NCBI GenBank assembly: GCA_017984215.1
Contig: JAGOAA010000021.1
Span: 1-33,876 of the forward strand
Length of the DNA: 33,876 nucleotides
Direction of reading: 5' to 3'
From: Cytophagaceae bacterium
Lineage (GTDB): Bacteria > Bacteroidota > Bacteroidia > Cytophagales > Spirosomataceae
In this document: positions 17,112 to 25,633 of the stretch, piece by piece
Position numbering within the stretch: position 1 is the first letter of the stretch
Layout of the letters: each line of letters begins with the position of its first letter
The notes under the pieces: generated by a model
Databases searched by the model: none
What the model saw: only the letters and a program-made list of their open reading frames with translations
Told to the model about the DNA's origin: nothing
Made by a program: the position numbers and the translations under genes

Positions 17112-18512
17112 ATGAAAGATAACAGTTCCGCATCACGCAGACGATTCCTGCAGCAGATTGGTGCCACAAGTATGGTAGCCGCTGCGGCGCCTTTGCAATC
17201 ATTCGCTGCACAGCAAAAAGCAGATGAGCGTATTTTACGTTACGAAAAACCGATTTCTGTTGGTGATAAGATTCGCCTAGGTGTCATTGGTTTTGGTGTT
17301 CAAGGTCACTTCGATTTAGCATCTGCCCTAAAAGTTCCCGGTGTCGAATTAGCCGGAATTTGTGATTTATACACGGGTCGTATCGAAAACGCCAAAGAAA
17401 TTTATGGCAAGGATTTATACACCACCCGCAACTACAAAGACTTATTAGACCGACCGGATATCGATGCGGTGATCATTGCAACACATGACGTTTGGCATGC
17501 ACGCATCACAATCGACGCGCTAGCTAAAGGCAAGCACGTATATGTGGAAAAACCGATGGTTTATAAAATTGACGAAGGCCATCGCGTGATTCAAGCACAA
17601 AAGAAATATAACAAAGTGTTACAAGTAGGTTCCCAGCGCGTAAGCAGCATCGGTTTGGCGAAGGCTAAGGAGATGTTGGCCAACGGCGAAATCGGGAAAC
17701 TGAATATGGTGAATGCAGTATATGATCGTCAAAGTTCGATTGGAGCATGGGAATATACCATTCCGAAAGATGCGGATGCATCTACGTGTGATTGGAATCG
17801 TTTCATAGAGGCGACAGCCAAAATGGAATTTGATGCGAAGAAATTTTTCTGGTGGCGTGCCTTTAAAGAAGTAGGAACCGGTGTGGCAGGTGATTTATTT
17901 ATTCACTTATTGAGCGGCACCCACTTCATGACAAATTCGAATGGCCCGGAAACGATTTTCTCTACGGGTCAATTCAGCCATTGGAATGACGGTCGGAACT
18001 TGCCAGACGTGATGTCGGGTGTTATGCAATACGGAAATACCGCCCAGCATCCTGCCTTCCAATTAACCTTGCAAGTAAACTTTGTGAGTGGAACGGGTGG
18101 TCAAGAAGTGATTCGATTGATTGGTTCGGAAGGGGTGATGGATGTGAAGGGAAATACGATTTCGGTGAAGCATAGCATTATGCCAGAAGCACCGGGATTT
18201 GGTGGATACGATTCCGTATTTACCTTCTCGAAAAGCATGCAAGAAGAGATGACGAAGGATTACAATGCCAAATGGTCGGAGGCTCAGCGCAAACGCCCAA
18301 TCAAGGAGGACGTGATTTTCAGAGCGCCAGCAGGTTATGATGAGCATGTGGATCACTTTACGAACTTCTTTGATGCCATTCGCACAGGGAAACAAGTTGT
18401 GGAGGATGCAACATTTGGATTTAGAGCGGCAGCGCCAGCGTTGGCTTGTAATGAAAGTTATTTCAGCAAGAAGATTATCCAATGGGATCCAGAAAGCATG
18501 AAACTAAAATAA
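17112..18512 (+). CDS. Tat-exported Gfo/Idh/MocA family oxidoreductase
   Basis: This 466-residue protein has a Tat signal (RRRFLQQIG at residues 9-17, then a hydrophobic Ala-rich segment). The Rossmann domain begins at GVIGFGVQG (57-65) and the conserved EKP appears at 146-148 (VEKPMVYK). The C-terminal alpha/beta domain includes GTGVAGDLFIHLLSGTHF. NAD(P)-dependent Gfo/Idh/MocA enzymes oxidise or reduce sugars and cyclitols; exported members carry a bound cofactor across the membrane by Tat folding. The substrate is not readable. Neighbouring genes (propeller protein, GH3 further left) agree with sugar metabolism only loosely. It ends with a strong terminator. Confidence 0.93.
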   Translation: MKDNSSASRRRFLQQIGATSMVAAAAPLQSFAAQQKADERILRYEKPISVGDKIRLGVIGFGVQGHFDLASALKVPGVELAGICDLYTGRIENAKEIYGKDLYTTRNYKDLLDRPDIDAVIIATHDVWHARITIDALAKGKHVYVEKPMVYKIDEGHRVIQAQKKYNKVLQVGSQRVSSIGLAKAKEMLANGEIGKLNMVNAVYDRQSSIGAWEYTIPKDADASTCDWNRFIEATAKMEFDAKKFFWWRAFKEVGTGVAGDLFIHLLSGTHFMTNSNGPETIFSTGQFSHWNDGRNLPDVMSGVMQYGNTAQHPAFQLTLQVNFVSGTGGQEVIRLIGSEGVMDVKGNTISVKHSIMPEAPGFGGYDSVFTFSKSMQEEMTKDYNAKWSEAQRKRPIKEDVIFRAPAGYDEHVDHFTNFFDAIRTGKQVVEDATFGFRAAAPALACNESYFSKKIIQWDPESMKLK

Positions 18513-18513
18513 A

Positions 18514-18542
18514 GGAAGGGCGCTCATTCGAGCGCCTTTTTT
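18514..18542 (+). terminator. Rho-independent terminator after Gfo/Idh/MocA gene
   Basis: GGCGCTC (18519-18525) pairs with GAGCGCC (18530-18536) around an ATTC tetraloop, followed by six T. A textbook intrinsic terminator. Confidence 0.92.
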
Positions 18543-18604
18543 GTATAAGCGATACGTATAGCCAGATAATTTGTTATTTTTAGCGTATTCTAAACCTGAA
18601 TTAC

Positions 18605-19672
18605 ATGAAACCATATATTTTTCAGACCTGCTTGGGTTTGGGATTTCTTGCGGCGATTGCTTCTTCCATTTGCTTTTTCTTAGGTATTCCCGGTACGACG
18701 CTCGCTTTAATGCTAAGTTTCATTTGCCTTGCCCTAGGCTTCCAAGGCTTTCGCATTTTGAAAGGATTCTCTTATACGCTTTTCATCTTTGCCGCGTCCA
18801 CGTATGCCTTGAATTACCCCGAAAACCTCGTAAGTTTTCACGGATTTCCACTAAAGAAACTGGTTACTCCTTTGTTAGTATTGACCATGTTTGGCATGGG
18901 CATTCACATGAATTTGACACGCTTTGTTGAGATCGTCAAAGCACCCAAACCGATCTTAGCAGGGATCTTTTGTCATTACTTAATCATGCCAGGTATCGGA
19001 TTCGCTTTGGCGATGACCACCGACCTGCCTCCCGAAATCGCCGCAGGAATTATCCTCGTGGGCTGTTCGCCCAGTGGCGTAGCATCTAATGTCATGGCCT
19101 ATATATCTGGAGGGAATTTAGCTTTGTCGGTGACCGTCACGGCAATTTCCACGCTCTTAGCTCCGCTTGTCACGCCTTTATTGATGAAGCTATTGGCAAA
19201 TCAATTGGTACCCATTAACTTCTGGGATATGTTTTGGCATATTTTGGAAATTGTGATCTTCCCTGTGTTAGCGGGTTTGGTGTATAATAAATACGCTTAC
19301 GGGAAGCAGAAATGGCTTGACGACTTACTTCCCATCCTGTCCATGGCATCCATTATTTTTATCGTCGCATTAACGGTGTCTGCGGGTCACGATACACTCC
19401 TATCGATTGGTTGGTTATTGATTCTAATTGTAATCATACATAATCTTTCGGGCTACTTTTTTGGATATAAGATTAGCAAGTGGATGGGAATCAATGAACA
19501 AGATTCGCGGACGATCGCCTTTGAGGTTGGCCTGCAAAATGCAGGCTTAGCCACGGGAATTGCGGCTAAAATGGGTTTCATGGCGACGATGGGTTTGGTG
19601 CCTGGTATCTTTGGTTCGATGCAGAACATAACTGCTTCTGTTTTAGCTAATTGGTGGGGTCGTAAAAAGTAG
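18605..19672 (+). CDS. Bile acid:sodium symporter (BASS) family transporter
   Basis: This is a 355-residue integral membrane protein. Three extra N-terminal helices precede the BASS core, which begins around LLVLTMFGMGIHMNLTRF. Diagnostic motifs are GCSPSGVASNVMAYISGG with ALSV, and AFEVGLQNAGLATGI, which form the sodium-binding crossover region in the family. BASS transporters move bile acids, pantothenate, pyruvate or other organic anions with sodium; the substrate cannot be assigned here. It lies between a terminator and a sterol-desaturase-type gene 22 bp downstream, likely its operon partner. Confidence 0.92.
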   Translation: MKPYIFQTCLGLGFLAAIASSICFFLGIPGTTLALMLSFICLALGFQGFRILKGFSYTLFIFAASTYALNYPENLVSFHGFPLKKLVTPLLVLTMFGMGIHMNLTRFVEIVKAPKPILAGIFCHYLIMPGIGFALAMTTDLPPEIAAGIILVGCSPSGVASNVMAYISGGNLALSVTVTAISTLLAPLVTPLLMKLLANQLVPINFWDMFWHILEIVIFPVLAGLVYNKYAYGKQKWLDDLLPILSMASIIFIVALTVSAGHDTLLSIGWLLILIVIIHNLSGYFFGYKISKWMGINEQDSRTIAFEVGLQNAGLATGIAAKMGFMATMGLVPGIFGSMQNITASVLANWWGRKK

Positions 19673-19694
19673 AATTTTGTTGTAATATTGCAGC

Positions 19695-20459
19695 ATGGAT
19701 TTTTCAATGCCCAAATTTCTGGAGATTTTAACGATTGTAGGTAGCCGCTATTTTATCCTGGCTGGAATCGTTTTTGTGATTAGTTATTTGTTGTTACGCA
19801 ATCGCATTGCCAAGAAGAAAATCCAATTAGCCTTCCCCAAAAACACCGATTACCTGCGCGAAATGGCCTATTCGTTTTCGAGCATGGTCATATTTGCTGT
19901 GATTGTTACCGGGGTTGTTTTTAATCCAGCGGTACGGCCGTATACGAGCATTTATTCAGACATTTCGCAATATGGCTTGGCCTATTATCTATTGGCGTTT
20001 CCCATCATGTTTGTTGCGCATGACACGTATTTTTATTGGATTCATCGCATGATGCACCACCCGCTGTTATTCAAATGGTTTCATTTGGTACACCATAAAT
20101 CGACGAATCCATCCCCTTGGGCAGCCTATGCCTTTCATCCATTAGAAGCAATTCTGGAAAATGGGATCATCATTTTGTTTTATTTCACCCTCCCGATGCA
20201 CGTTACACACGTGCCGATATTCTTCTTATTTTCCATCATCTATAACATTTATGGACACATGGGCTGGGAGCTTTATCCCAAGGGTTTTAATACAACGCTG
20301 ATCGGTCGTTGGGTGAATACCGCCGTCGCACACAACCAGCACCACAAATATTTCAAAGGCAATTACGGCCTTTATCTGTTATTTTGGGACCGCGTGATGG
20401 GTACGATGCGAAGCGATTATGATGAGGCCTTTGATCAGGTCAAAAGCCGTAAAATTTAA
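19695..20459 (+). CDS. Sterol desaturase/fatty acid hydroxylase superfamily protein
   Basis: This 254-residue membrane enzyme has the di-iron histidine clusters of the family: HDTYFYWIHRMMHH (109-122), HLVHHKS (130-136) and AHNQHHKYF near residue 216. About four hydrophobic helices surround them. Members use O2 and a di-iron site to hydroxylate or desaturate lipids, carotenoids or sterols; which lipid is used here is unknown. It follows the BASS symporter closely, so both may handle a lipid-like molecule. Its stop overlaps the convergent TolC-like gene by 4 bp, with no terminator between them. Confidence 0.92.
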   Translation: MDFSMPKFLEILTIVGSRYFILAGIVFVISYLLLRNRIAKKKIQLAFPKNTDYLREMAYSFSSMVIFAVIVTGVVFNPAVRPYTSIYSDISQYGLAYYLLAFPIMFVAHDTYFYWIHRMMHHPLLFKWFHLVHHKSTNPSPWAAYAFHPLEAILENGIIILFYFTLPMHVTHVPIFFLFSIIYNIYGHMGWELYPKGFNTTLIGRWVNTAVAHNQHHKYFKGNYGLYLLFWDRVMGTMRSDYDEAFDQVKSRKI

Positions 20460-21844
20460 TTTTCGTACAAGACCCCAGCACTTGCCTGCAACGCAAAGGT
20501 CGTTTTCTGTAGGTAGGCTTTCAGGTCGGCCAATTTTTCTGCGGCTTCGAGGGATTTCATTTCCCGACTGTTGATTAAGAACAACGACGATTCTCCATTT
20601 TCAAATCGCATTTCTTCTGCTTTGACCAATGATTGGTAATTTGTGTAGGCGGATTCTTGTGTCCGAATCTGTTTTTGTAGGGCCTCAAATTGATTGAAGT
20701 AGTTACGCACTTTGACCGCTACCTGAACCTGCTTTTGATTTAAATTCAATTGCTCGGTTTCCAACTTTAATTTGGCCGCTTGGTATGCCCCGCGTCCTTC
20801 CGAAAGGCGCAGGGGTAGCTCAAATTTGATGCCGTATTTATAATTATTCTCCAGAAAGGAAGCGCCATACAACGAGGGTCCGCCCTTCGATAAATGATTG
20901 TAACTGACGTCGAGTTTAGGAAGCAAACTTTGGAATTTCAACTTCTTCTCAATGCCTAATACATCCAACTTGTTTCGGTAATTATTGATTTCCGGATGAT
21001 TTTGCATAGCCTTATCTAACAGGCTTGTTAAGTTGAGGTCAGCATTTGCGAGTAAACGTATTTCTTCATTGGCCGCCGGAACGACATCATCCGATAGGTC
21101 CACCGGGCTATTGTCCGCATTCCACAAGAAGGCAGAAAGACCCAGTCGGGCATTCATAAATTCCACGGCCTTTGCAGTTAACATATTCTCAAATGTTTGC
21201 TTTTGTGTTAAGGCCTCCAGCGTATCCACCGCAGGTCTATCCCCAAACTCCACACTCTTTCGCACGAAATCAAGGCGCTTTGTAGCATTTAGGTAATTGG
21301 CTTGGACAAGTTGTAAAACTTGGTAACTTCTAACCCAAGTGATGTAGCTTTCCATGGCGTTCTGCAACAAGTTATTAAGCTCTGTGCGCTGATCTTGAAT
21401 CGCCATTTTTTGCATGATTTTAGCTTGCTGAAGCGCGGCTCTTCGCTTATCCATTAACAGATTTTTGGCCAAGGGAATTTGAACGCCGAGGTAGCTCGTT
21501 TGCCCAACGGTCTGGCTGGGGTCTAGGCGGGAGCCTTGGATATTTTCAATCCCTGCACTGAACTCAATGCCGTACCATGTGGGAATGCTCAGGGAGGGTG
21601 CATGGTAATCCAAGTAGTTTTTGCCGTCTAAGGTTTTTTGCGTGCTGTAATGCTGGAGCACGGGATCAAATGCGCCACGCGCAATGGTCAACGAAGCATT
21701 TGATTGCTTAATGTCAATCAACGTCTGCTTGACGATCGGATGAAAATTCTGTACGATTTGCCAATATTCAGTTGAGCTTAAGGACTTTTGTTGACCCCAA
21801 CCCACATGGAAAACCAGCAAAAATAGTAAGACCTTATTTTTCAT
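20456..21844 (-). CDS. TolC family outer-membrane efflux protein
   Basis: This 462-residue protein has a signal peptide (MKNKVLLFLLVFHVGWGQ). It has two repeats of the TolC/OEP coiled-coil pattern, with Gln/Ala/Leu-rich helices such as QAKIMQKMAIQDQRTELNNL and LKLETEQLNLNQKQVQVAVK. ATG 21844 begins the signal peptide, whereas the longer ORF to 21916 would add a basic non-signal extension. The start overlaps the HlyD-like gene by 11 bp. It forms the outer-membrane channel of the adjacent ABC-HlyD export complex. Confidence 0.9.
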   Translation of the reverse strand: MKNKVLLFLLVFHVGWGQQKSLSSTEYWQIVQNFHPIVKQTLIDIKQSNASLTIARGAFDPVLQHYSTQKTLDGKNYLDYHAPSLSIPTWYGIEFSAGIENIQGSRLDPSQTVGQTSYLGVQIPLAKNLLMDKRRAALQQAKIMQKMAIQDQRTELNNLLQNAMESYITWVRSYQVLQLVQANYLNATKRLDFVRKSVEFGDRPAVDTLEALTQKQTFENMLTAKAVEFMNARLGLSAFLWNADNSPVDLSDDVVPAANEEIRLLANADLNLTSLLDKAMQNHPEINNYRNKLDVLGIEKKLKFQSLLPKLDVSYNHLSKGGPSLYGASFLENNYKYGIKFELPLRLSEGRGAYQAAKLKLETEQLNLNQKQVQVAVKVRNYFNQFEALQKQIRTQESAYTNYQSLVKAEEMRFENGESSLFLINSREMKSLEAAEKLADLKAYLQKTTFALQASAGVLYEN

Positions 21845-23147
21845 TCTTTTGCTTTTTATCCTTTTTCCCCTTGTAATAATCTGCTGGAAAACCATTAATG
21901 TTTCGCCACAATTCATACCAAACAGGGACGTCGTTTAGCAAGGCGATACCTTGAGCACCCGCACCGATACGCAATTGTTTTGGCCATCGTTTCCCCGAAG
22001 GATCTTCCTCGACAATAACACGGAAAAGCCCCTGGTCATTGATGGTGTTTTCAACTGCCCGAATTTTCCCTGGGAATGTTCCAAAGCTTTGGTTCGGCCA
22101 ACCGCCTGCAAATAAGATGACAGGATACCCGTCAAAAATCAATCGAACTTCCTCGCCAGGAACGATGAGGGGTAAATCAACCGGCCGTACAAAAATTTCG
22201 ACCGCCACATTCGTATTGTTGGGCACGATGGTAAGCAAATCTTCACCCTCCTTAATAATTTCACCTAAACCGGATTTGGTCGCTTGGATGATTTGTCCTG
22301 CTTGTGGGGCAATGATGTAATACATTCCATTCCGAATGGTGTAATTCGTCACTTGATTTTCGAGCTTTGCAATGTCTCCCTTATTGGTTTCTACTTGGCC
22401 CAAACTTTGGAAACGCTCGCCTTCTGCTTTATTAATTTTCTCGCGGTATTCTTGATCTACACCACGTAATTCAATTTGGGCATTGGCAATATCTTGCAAG
22501 GTTTGATTCACTTTATTCTCAGCCGTCGTTTTTTTCGCAAATGCATTTTGCATGGCCACATTACGCTGTTGATATTGTGTCTGCGAGATGAGCCCTTCGC
22601 GGTACATTTTTTGGTTACGCTCAAATTGATCTTTGGCAAGGTTATAGTCATTTTGCGTGGCATCAAGCTCCGCGCGTTCCCCGGTTATCTTTTGCTGCAA
22701 CTGTTTGATTTTATTCTCAACCTGGCTTTGCTTTAAAGTTAATGACCGCCGTAGGTTGTTCATTTGATCTTCTGTTGCTTGAACTTTTTGCTCATAAAAA
22801 CGAAGGGACCCAACTTTAGCATTAAGCTGTTCTTGGGTACGGGAGATTAAGTTAGGGTCAAGGTATTCGCCCTTAATCTCGGTTATCTTAGCCAAGGTGT
22901 CACCTGCTTGAACGGTATCACCCTCTTTCACCCACCACCGACTAATTTTTCCGGCGATTGGGCTATATATTTTTTGCGGTTTTTGTTCTTGGAATAAGCT
23001 GGTGACATTTCCTTTGCTGCGGATATTTTGTGTCCAAGGCAAAAATATAATTGCCAAAGTCAACACCAACAAGGAGATTAGCCAAGGTTTAATGGCCGTG
23101 CTTTTCCCTTCCTCATAGATGTGGTCAAACGCATTAAATTTTTCCAT
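21834..23147 (-). CDS. HlyD-type periplasmic adaptor (membrane fusion protein)
   Basis: This is a 437-residue protein with one N-terminal transmembrane helix (KPWLISLLVLTLAIIFL), then a biotinyl-lipoyl segment (IYSPIAGKISRWWVKEGDTV). A long coiled coil of about 170 residues follows (QLNAKVGSLRFYEQKV to QVETNKGDIAKLENQ), then the second lipoyl half (IIAPQAGQIIQ) and a beta-barrel region. The order is standard for HlyD/type I secretion adaptors. The Lys-rich tail KGKKDKKQKNEK is odd but harmless. It bridges the ABC protein upstream and the TolC protein downstream; its start overlaps the ABC gene's stop by 14 bp. Confidence 0.93.
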   Translation of the reverse strand: MEKFNAFDHIYEEGKSTAIKPWLISLLVLTLAIIFLPWTQNIRSKGNVTSLFQEQKPQKIYSPIAGKISRWWVKEGDTVQAGDTLAKITEIKGEYLDPNLISRTQEQLNAKVGSLRFYEQKVQATEDQMNNLRRSLTLKQSQVENKIKQLQQKITGERAELDATQNDYNLAKDQFERNQKMYREGLISQTQYQQRNVAMQNAFAKKTTAENKVNQTLQDIANAQIELRGVDQEYREKINKAEGERFQSLGQVETNKGDIAKLENQVTNYTIRNGMYYIIAPQAGQIIQATKSGLGEIIKEGEDLLTIVPNNTNVAVEIFVRPVDLPLIVPGEEVRLIFDGYPVILFAGGWPNQSFGTFPGKIRAVENTINDQGLFRVIVEEDPSGKRWPKQLRIGAGAQGIALLNDVPVWYELWRNINGFPADYYKGKKDKKQKNEK

Positions 23148-24777
23148 GGCGCATATAAATTTGTTGGTCTGTCAATCGATTAAAATCGGCATCATCCGAC
23201 ACCACAATCACGGTTGTATCAGCAGGTAAATTTAGCAAGTAGTGCTTCAATTGTTCTTTATTTTTCGTCTCCAATCCGGCCCATGGCTCCTCAAGCAATA
23301 AGAGTTTTTTCGGTCCACATAGTGCGCGAAGCAAGAGCACCTTTTTGATGATGGTTTGGGGCGTTTTCTTCCCTATAGGCTCAATGATGGTGTCAAATCC
23401 AGCAGGGAAATGACTTAAGAAATCATCAAACCCAAGTTCCATGGACTTCTGAAGAATTAGGTCAGCTGTGATTTCTTTTTGACCCAAGCTGATATTTTCC
23501 CAAAGGCTTCCGCCAAAGATTTCTTGACCATGTAAGACAACCCCGGTGTTTTTCCTTAAATCTTGTAACGCGTAGTTCTGAATGGGAAAATGATTTAGCT
23601 GAAAGCTCCCCTCAAAGTCTTGGTAATTACCGGTCAACATACGTAATAACATCGACTTACCTGAACCTTCCGGGCCATCAATGCTCACCTTTTGGCCCGG
23701 CTTGATGTGGAGGTTGATGGATTCAAGTATTTTCTTACTTGCATCGAAAGAAAAAGAGAAGTTGGACAGTTGGATGTCCAAGCCTTTTTGGATGTTTAGC
23801 TCCATGGTCCCTGATTTCTCTAATGGACTCTCGGTGACACTCGCAATCTTTTCTAAGCCTGTGATAACATCATAAGCACTATCTAAGCTGGTTATCAGTT
23901 TTTCCACCGCACCGATCACCATTAAAATGACGATTTCAGCAGCAATAAATTCGCCAATGTTCAATTGCTGGTCAATCAACAAGTAGGTTCCCAAGGTGAG
24001 CATGAGCACTGTCAAACTAACCTTGAAGAAAATAAGCGTTTTGTATTGGAACAATAACACGTGAAAATGTTGGGTACGGGCTTCTAAATACCCCCGCGTA
24101 TGTGCATTTGTTTTCTCCAAATTAAGATCAGAGCCTTGGCTAAATTTGAATGATTTTAGGGTACGCCCCATCTCATTGAAAAAGCCTACGACCTCATATT
24201 TATAATTGGACTCCTCAATGCTCGTTGATATACCTCTTTTGCTCGTCAAATTAAATATTATACCCAGCAAAATCAGCAGAAAAATACCTAATAAAATAAA
24301 GAGTGGGTGGTACAAGGAAAGTAGCAAAATGCCAAAGATGATTTGAACGCTTGCGATGGGAATGTCTAGCAATAGTTTGGCAAACCCTTTTTGAATATTA
24401 ATGGTATCAAAAAAACGATTGACCTTTTCTGGAATGAAATAGTGGTCCATTTTTTTCAAGTCCATCCGCGGGATCGTATCTGCAAAGGTATAGGCGTAAT
24501 TTGCAAAGACGCGTTGCTGTATCGTCTCGATGATTTTCATTTGATTAATCTGCAATAGACCTACCAGAAAAACCCCCAACACAACGAGGAAAATAAGGAC
24601 ATATATGGAGCTAACCATGGTCGCTCCCATCACTAATCCGATGATTGTTTGAACGCCTAAGGGTAAGCTTAAATTGATTAAACCACTCAACATCGAGAAG
24701 AGGTAGATGGAAACGACCTCCTTTTTATGTACGTTGACAAGTTGGGCAATTCGCTTTAACGGATTGGAAGGTGTCAT
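23134..24777 (-). CDS. ABC transporter, fused permease-ATPase, with degenerate motifs
   Basis: This is a 547-residue half-transporter. The N-terminal 300 residues hold about six membrane helices. The ATPase domain has Walker A GPEGSGKS (K374) and a Q-loop-like HGQEIFGGSLWENI. The LSGGQ signature is absent, with the region reading IGKKTPQTIIKKVLLLRAL. Walker B is LLLLEEP (E496-E497, Asp replaced by Glu), and the H-loop His position reads SDD (D528). It may hydrolyse ATP weakly or act with altered coupling. I take ATG 24777 rather than TTG 24798, because the latter lies inside the -7 promoter box. With HlyD and TolC it forms a tripartite type I-like exporter; no cargo gene is evident. Confidence 0.9.
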   Translation of the reverse strand: MTPSNPLKRIAQLVNVHKKEVVSIYLFSMLSGLINLSLPLGVQTIIGLVMGATMVSSIYVLIFLVVLGVFLVGLLQINQMKIIETIQQRVFANYAYTFADTIPRMDLKKMDHYFIPEKVNRFFDTINIQKGFAKLLLDIPIASVQIIFGILLLSLYHPLFILLGIFLLILLGIIFNLTSKRGISTSIEESNYKYEVVGFFNEMGRTLKSFKFSQGSDLNLEKTNAHTRGYLEARTQHFHVLLFQYKTLIFFKVSLTVLMLTLGTYLLIDQQLNIGEFIAAEIVILMVIGAVEKLITSLDSAYDVITGLEKIASVTESPLEKSGTMELNIQKGLDIQLSNFSFSFDASKKILESINLHIKPGQKVSIDGPEGSGKSMLLRMLTGNYQDFEGSFQLNHFPIQNYALQDLRKNTGVVLHGQEIFGGSLWENISLGQKEITADLILQKSMELGFDDFLSHFPAGFDTIIEPIGKKTPQTIIKKVLLLRALCGPKKLLLLEEPWAGLETKNKEQLKHYLLNLPADTTVIVVSDDADFNRLTDQQIYMRHGKI

Positions 24778-24795
24778 GTTTTTTAGATTAATGGT

Positions 24796-24803
24796 CAAAA
24801 TTA
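24796..24803 (-). promoter_or_regulatory. -7 box of the ABC-HlyD-TolC operon
   Basis: CAAAATTA on the plus strand reads TAATTTTG on the minus strand, a perfect TAnnTTTG box. The expected start near 24789 leaves about 12 nt before ATG 24777. I see no clear -33 element. It supports ATG 24777 as the start. Confidence 0.55.
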
Positions 24804-24856
24804 TAAATACTTTTTTAAATAATAGTAATGCTATCTAAAATAATATCGAAATATAT

Positions 24857-24887
24857 TTTGTAATAGTGTTAATATCGGTTAATTTTG
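24857..24887 (+). promoter_or_regulatory. Promoter of the TetR-family gene
   Basis: TTTG at 24857-24860, a 19-bp spacer and TAATTTTG at 24880-24887 match the Bacteroidota consensus well. The predicted start near 24894 leaves about 14 nt before ATG 24908. A near-palindrome CGAAATATATTTTG (24847-24860) overlaps the -33 element and could be an operator for the regulator. Confidence 0.7.
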
Positions 24888-24907
24888 AACGCAGATTTTA
24901 ACAGGCT

Positions 24908-25579
24908 ATGGATTATTCGTTGAGTTTTAAGGTGAATGAGAATATCTATTTGCGCGATCCGGAAGGTACGGAGCTCGGCAAGCAGATTATCAAGCACGCC
25001 ATTGAACTCATTCACGAGATAGGTTTTGAGCATTTTACCTTCAAAAAACTAGCGATTGAAATGAATACGACAGAGGCTTCAATCTACCGTTATTTTACCA
25101 ATAAGCACCGTCTACTGCTCTATATTTTGAATTGGTATTGGTCTTACATGGAGTATTTGGTTGTGGTGCAGTTGGAGCCCATTCAAGACCTACGTGCCAA
25201 ACTTGAACGCGTCGTAGAATTATTTACACACGAATTGCCGGAGCGTTTAGGTCAATCGGATTACAATAAGAATCGTTTACATCAAATCGTCATTTCGGAA
25301 AGTAGCAAAGTCTATCTGGTGAAAGAGGTGAAGGAGATCAACGAGAATGAGGTGTTTAAACCTTACAAAGATTTGTGTGCGCGTATTTCGGATTTAATTA
25401 AAGCCTACCAGCCCAACTATCCCTACCCGCATTCGTTGAGCACAACGCTAATTGAGACGGCGCATTCCCAATTATTTTTCAGTACTCATCTTCCAAAACT
25501 CACAGATGTTCAGGACTTGTCCAAGCCAAGTTTCGTGGAACAATACTTAAAGGATTTGGTATTTAAAGCGCTTGCGTAG
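24908..25579 (+). CDS. TetR/AcrR family transcriptional regulator
   Basis: In this 223-residue protein, the HTH lies at about residues 25-70 (KQIIKHAIELIHEIGFEHFT, then KKLAIEMNTTEASIYRYFTN, then KHRLLLYIL), with the typical TetR recognition helix ending in YRYF. The rest is helical and would bind a ligand that cannot be predicted. It is divergent from the ABC-HlyD-TolC operon with a 130-bp shared promoter region, the classic layout for a local repressor of an exporter. It ends at a bidirectional hairpin. Confidence 0.9.
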   Translation: MDYSLSFKVNENIYLRDPEGTELGKQIIKHAIELIHEIGFEHFTFKKLAIEMNTTEASIYRYFTNKHRLLLYILNWYWSYMEYLVVVQLEPIQDLRAKLERVVELFTHELPERLGQSDYNKNRLHQIVISESSKVYLVKEVKEINENEVFKPYKDLCARISDLIKAYQPNYPYPHSLSTTLIETAHSQLFFSTHLPKLTDVQDLSKPSFVEQYLKDLVFKALA

Positions 25580-25585
25580 GCACAA

Positions 25586-25613
25586 AAAAAACGACCCCTT
25601 AGGGGCCGTTTTC
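25586..25613. terminator. Bidirectional terminator between TetR and OMP genes
   Basis: AAAACG-A-CCCC pairs with GGGG-C-CGTTTT around a TTA loop, with one A-C mismatch, flanked by a run of A and T-rich sequence. It suits both convergent genes. Confidence 0.82.
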
Positions 25614-25633
25614 ATTTTATTGTTTTCCTAATC

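Noticed and set aside
18063-18482. 139-codon minus-strand ORF
   Set aside because: It lies wholly inside the well-supported Gfo/Idh/MocA gene and shows no family motif.
21845-21916. N-terminal extension of the TolC-like protein
   Set aside because: It would put a basic stretch before the signal peptide starting at 21844; it is the end of the HlyD gene read in another frame.
20456-24777. Bacteriocin or toxin secretion locus
   Set aside because: The exporter lacks a peptidase domain and no small leader-peptide cargo or RTX protein is encoded nearby.
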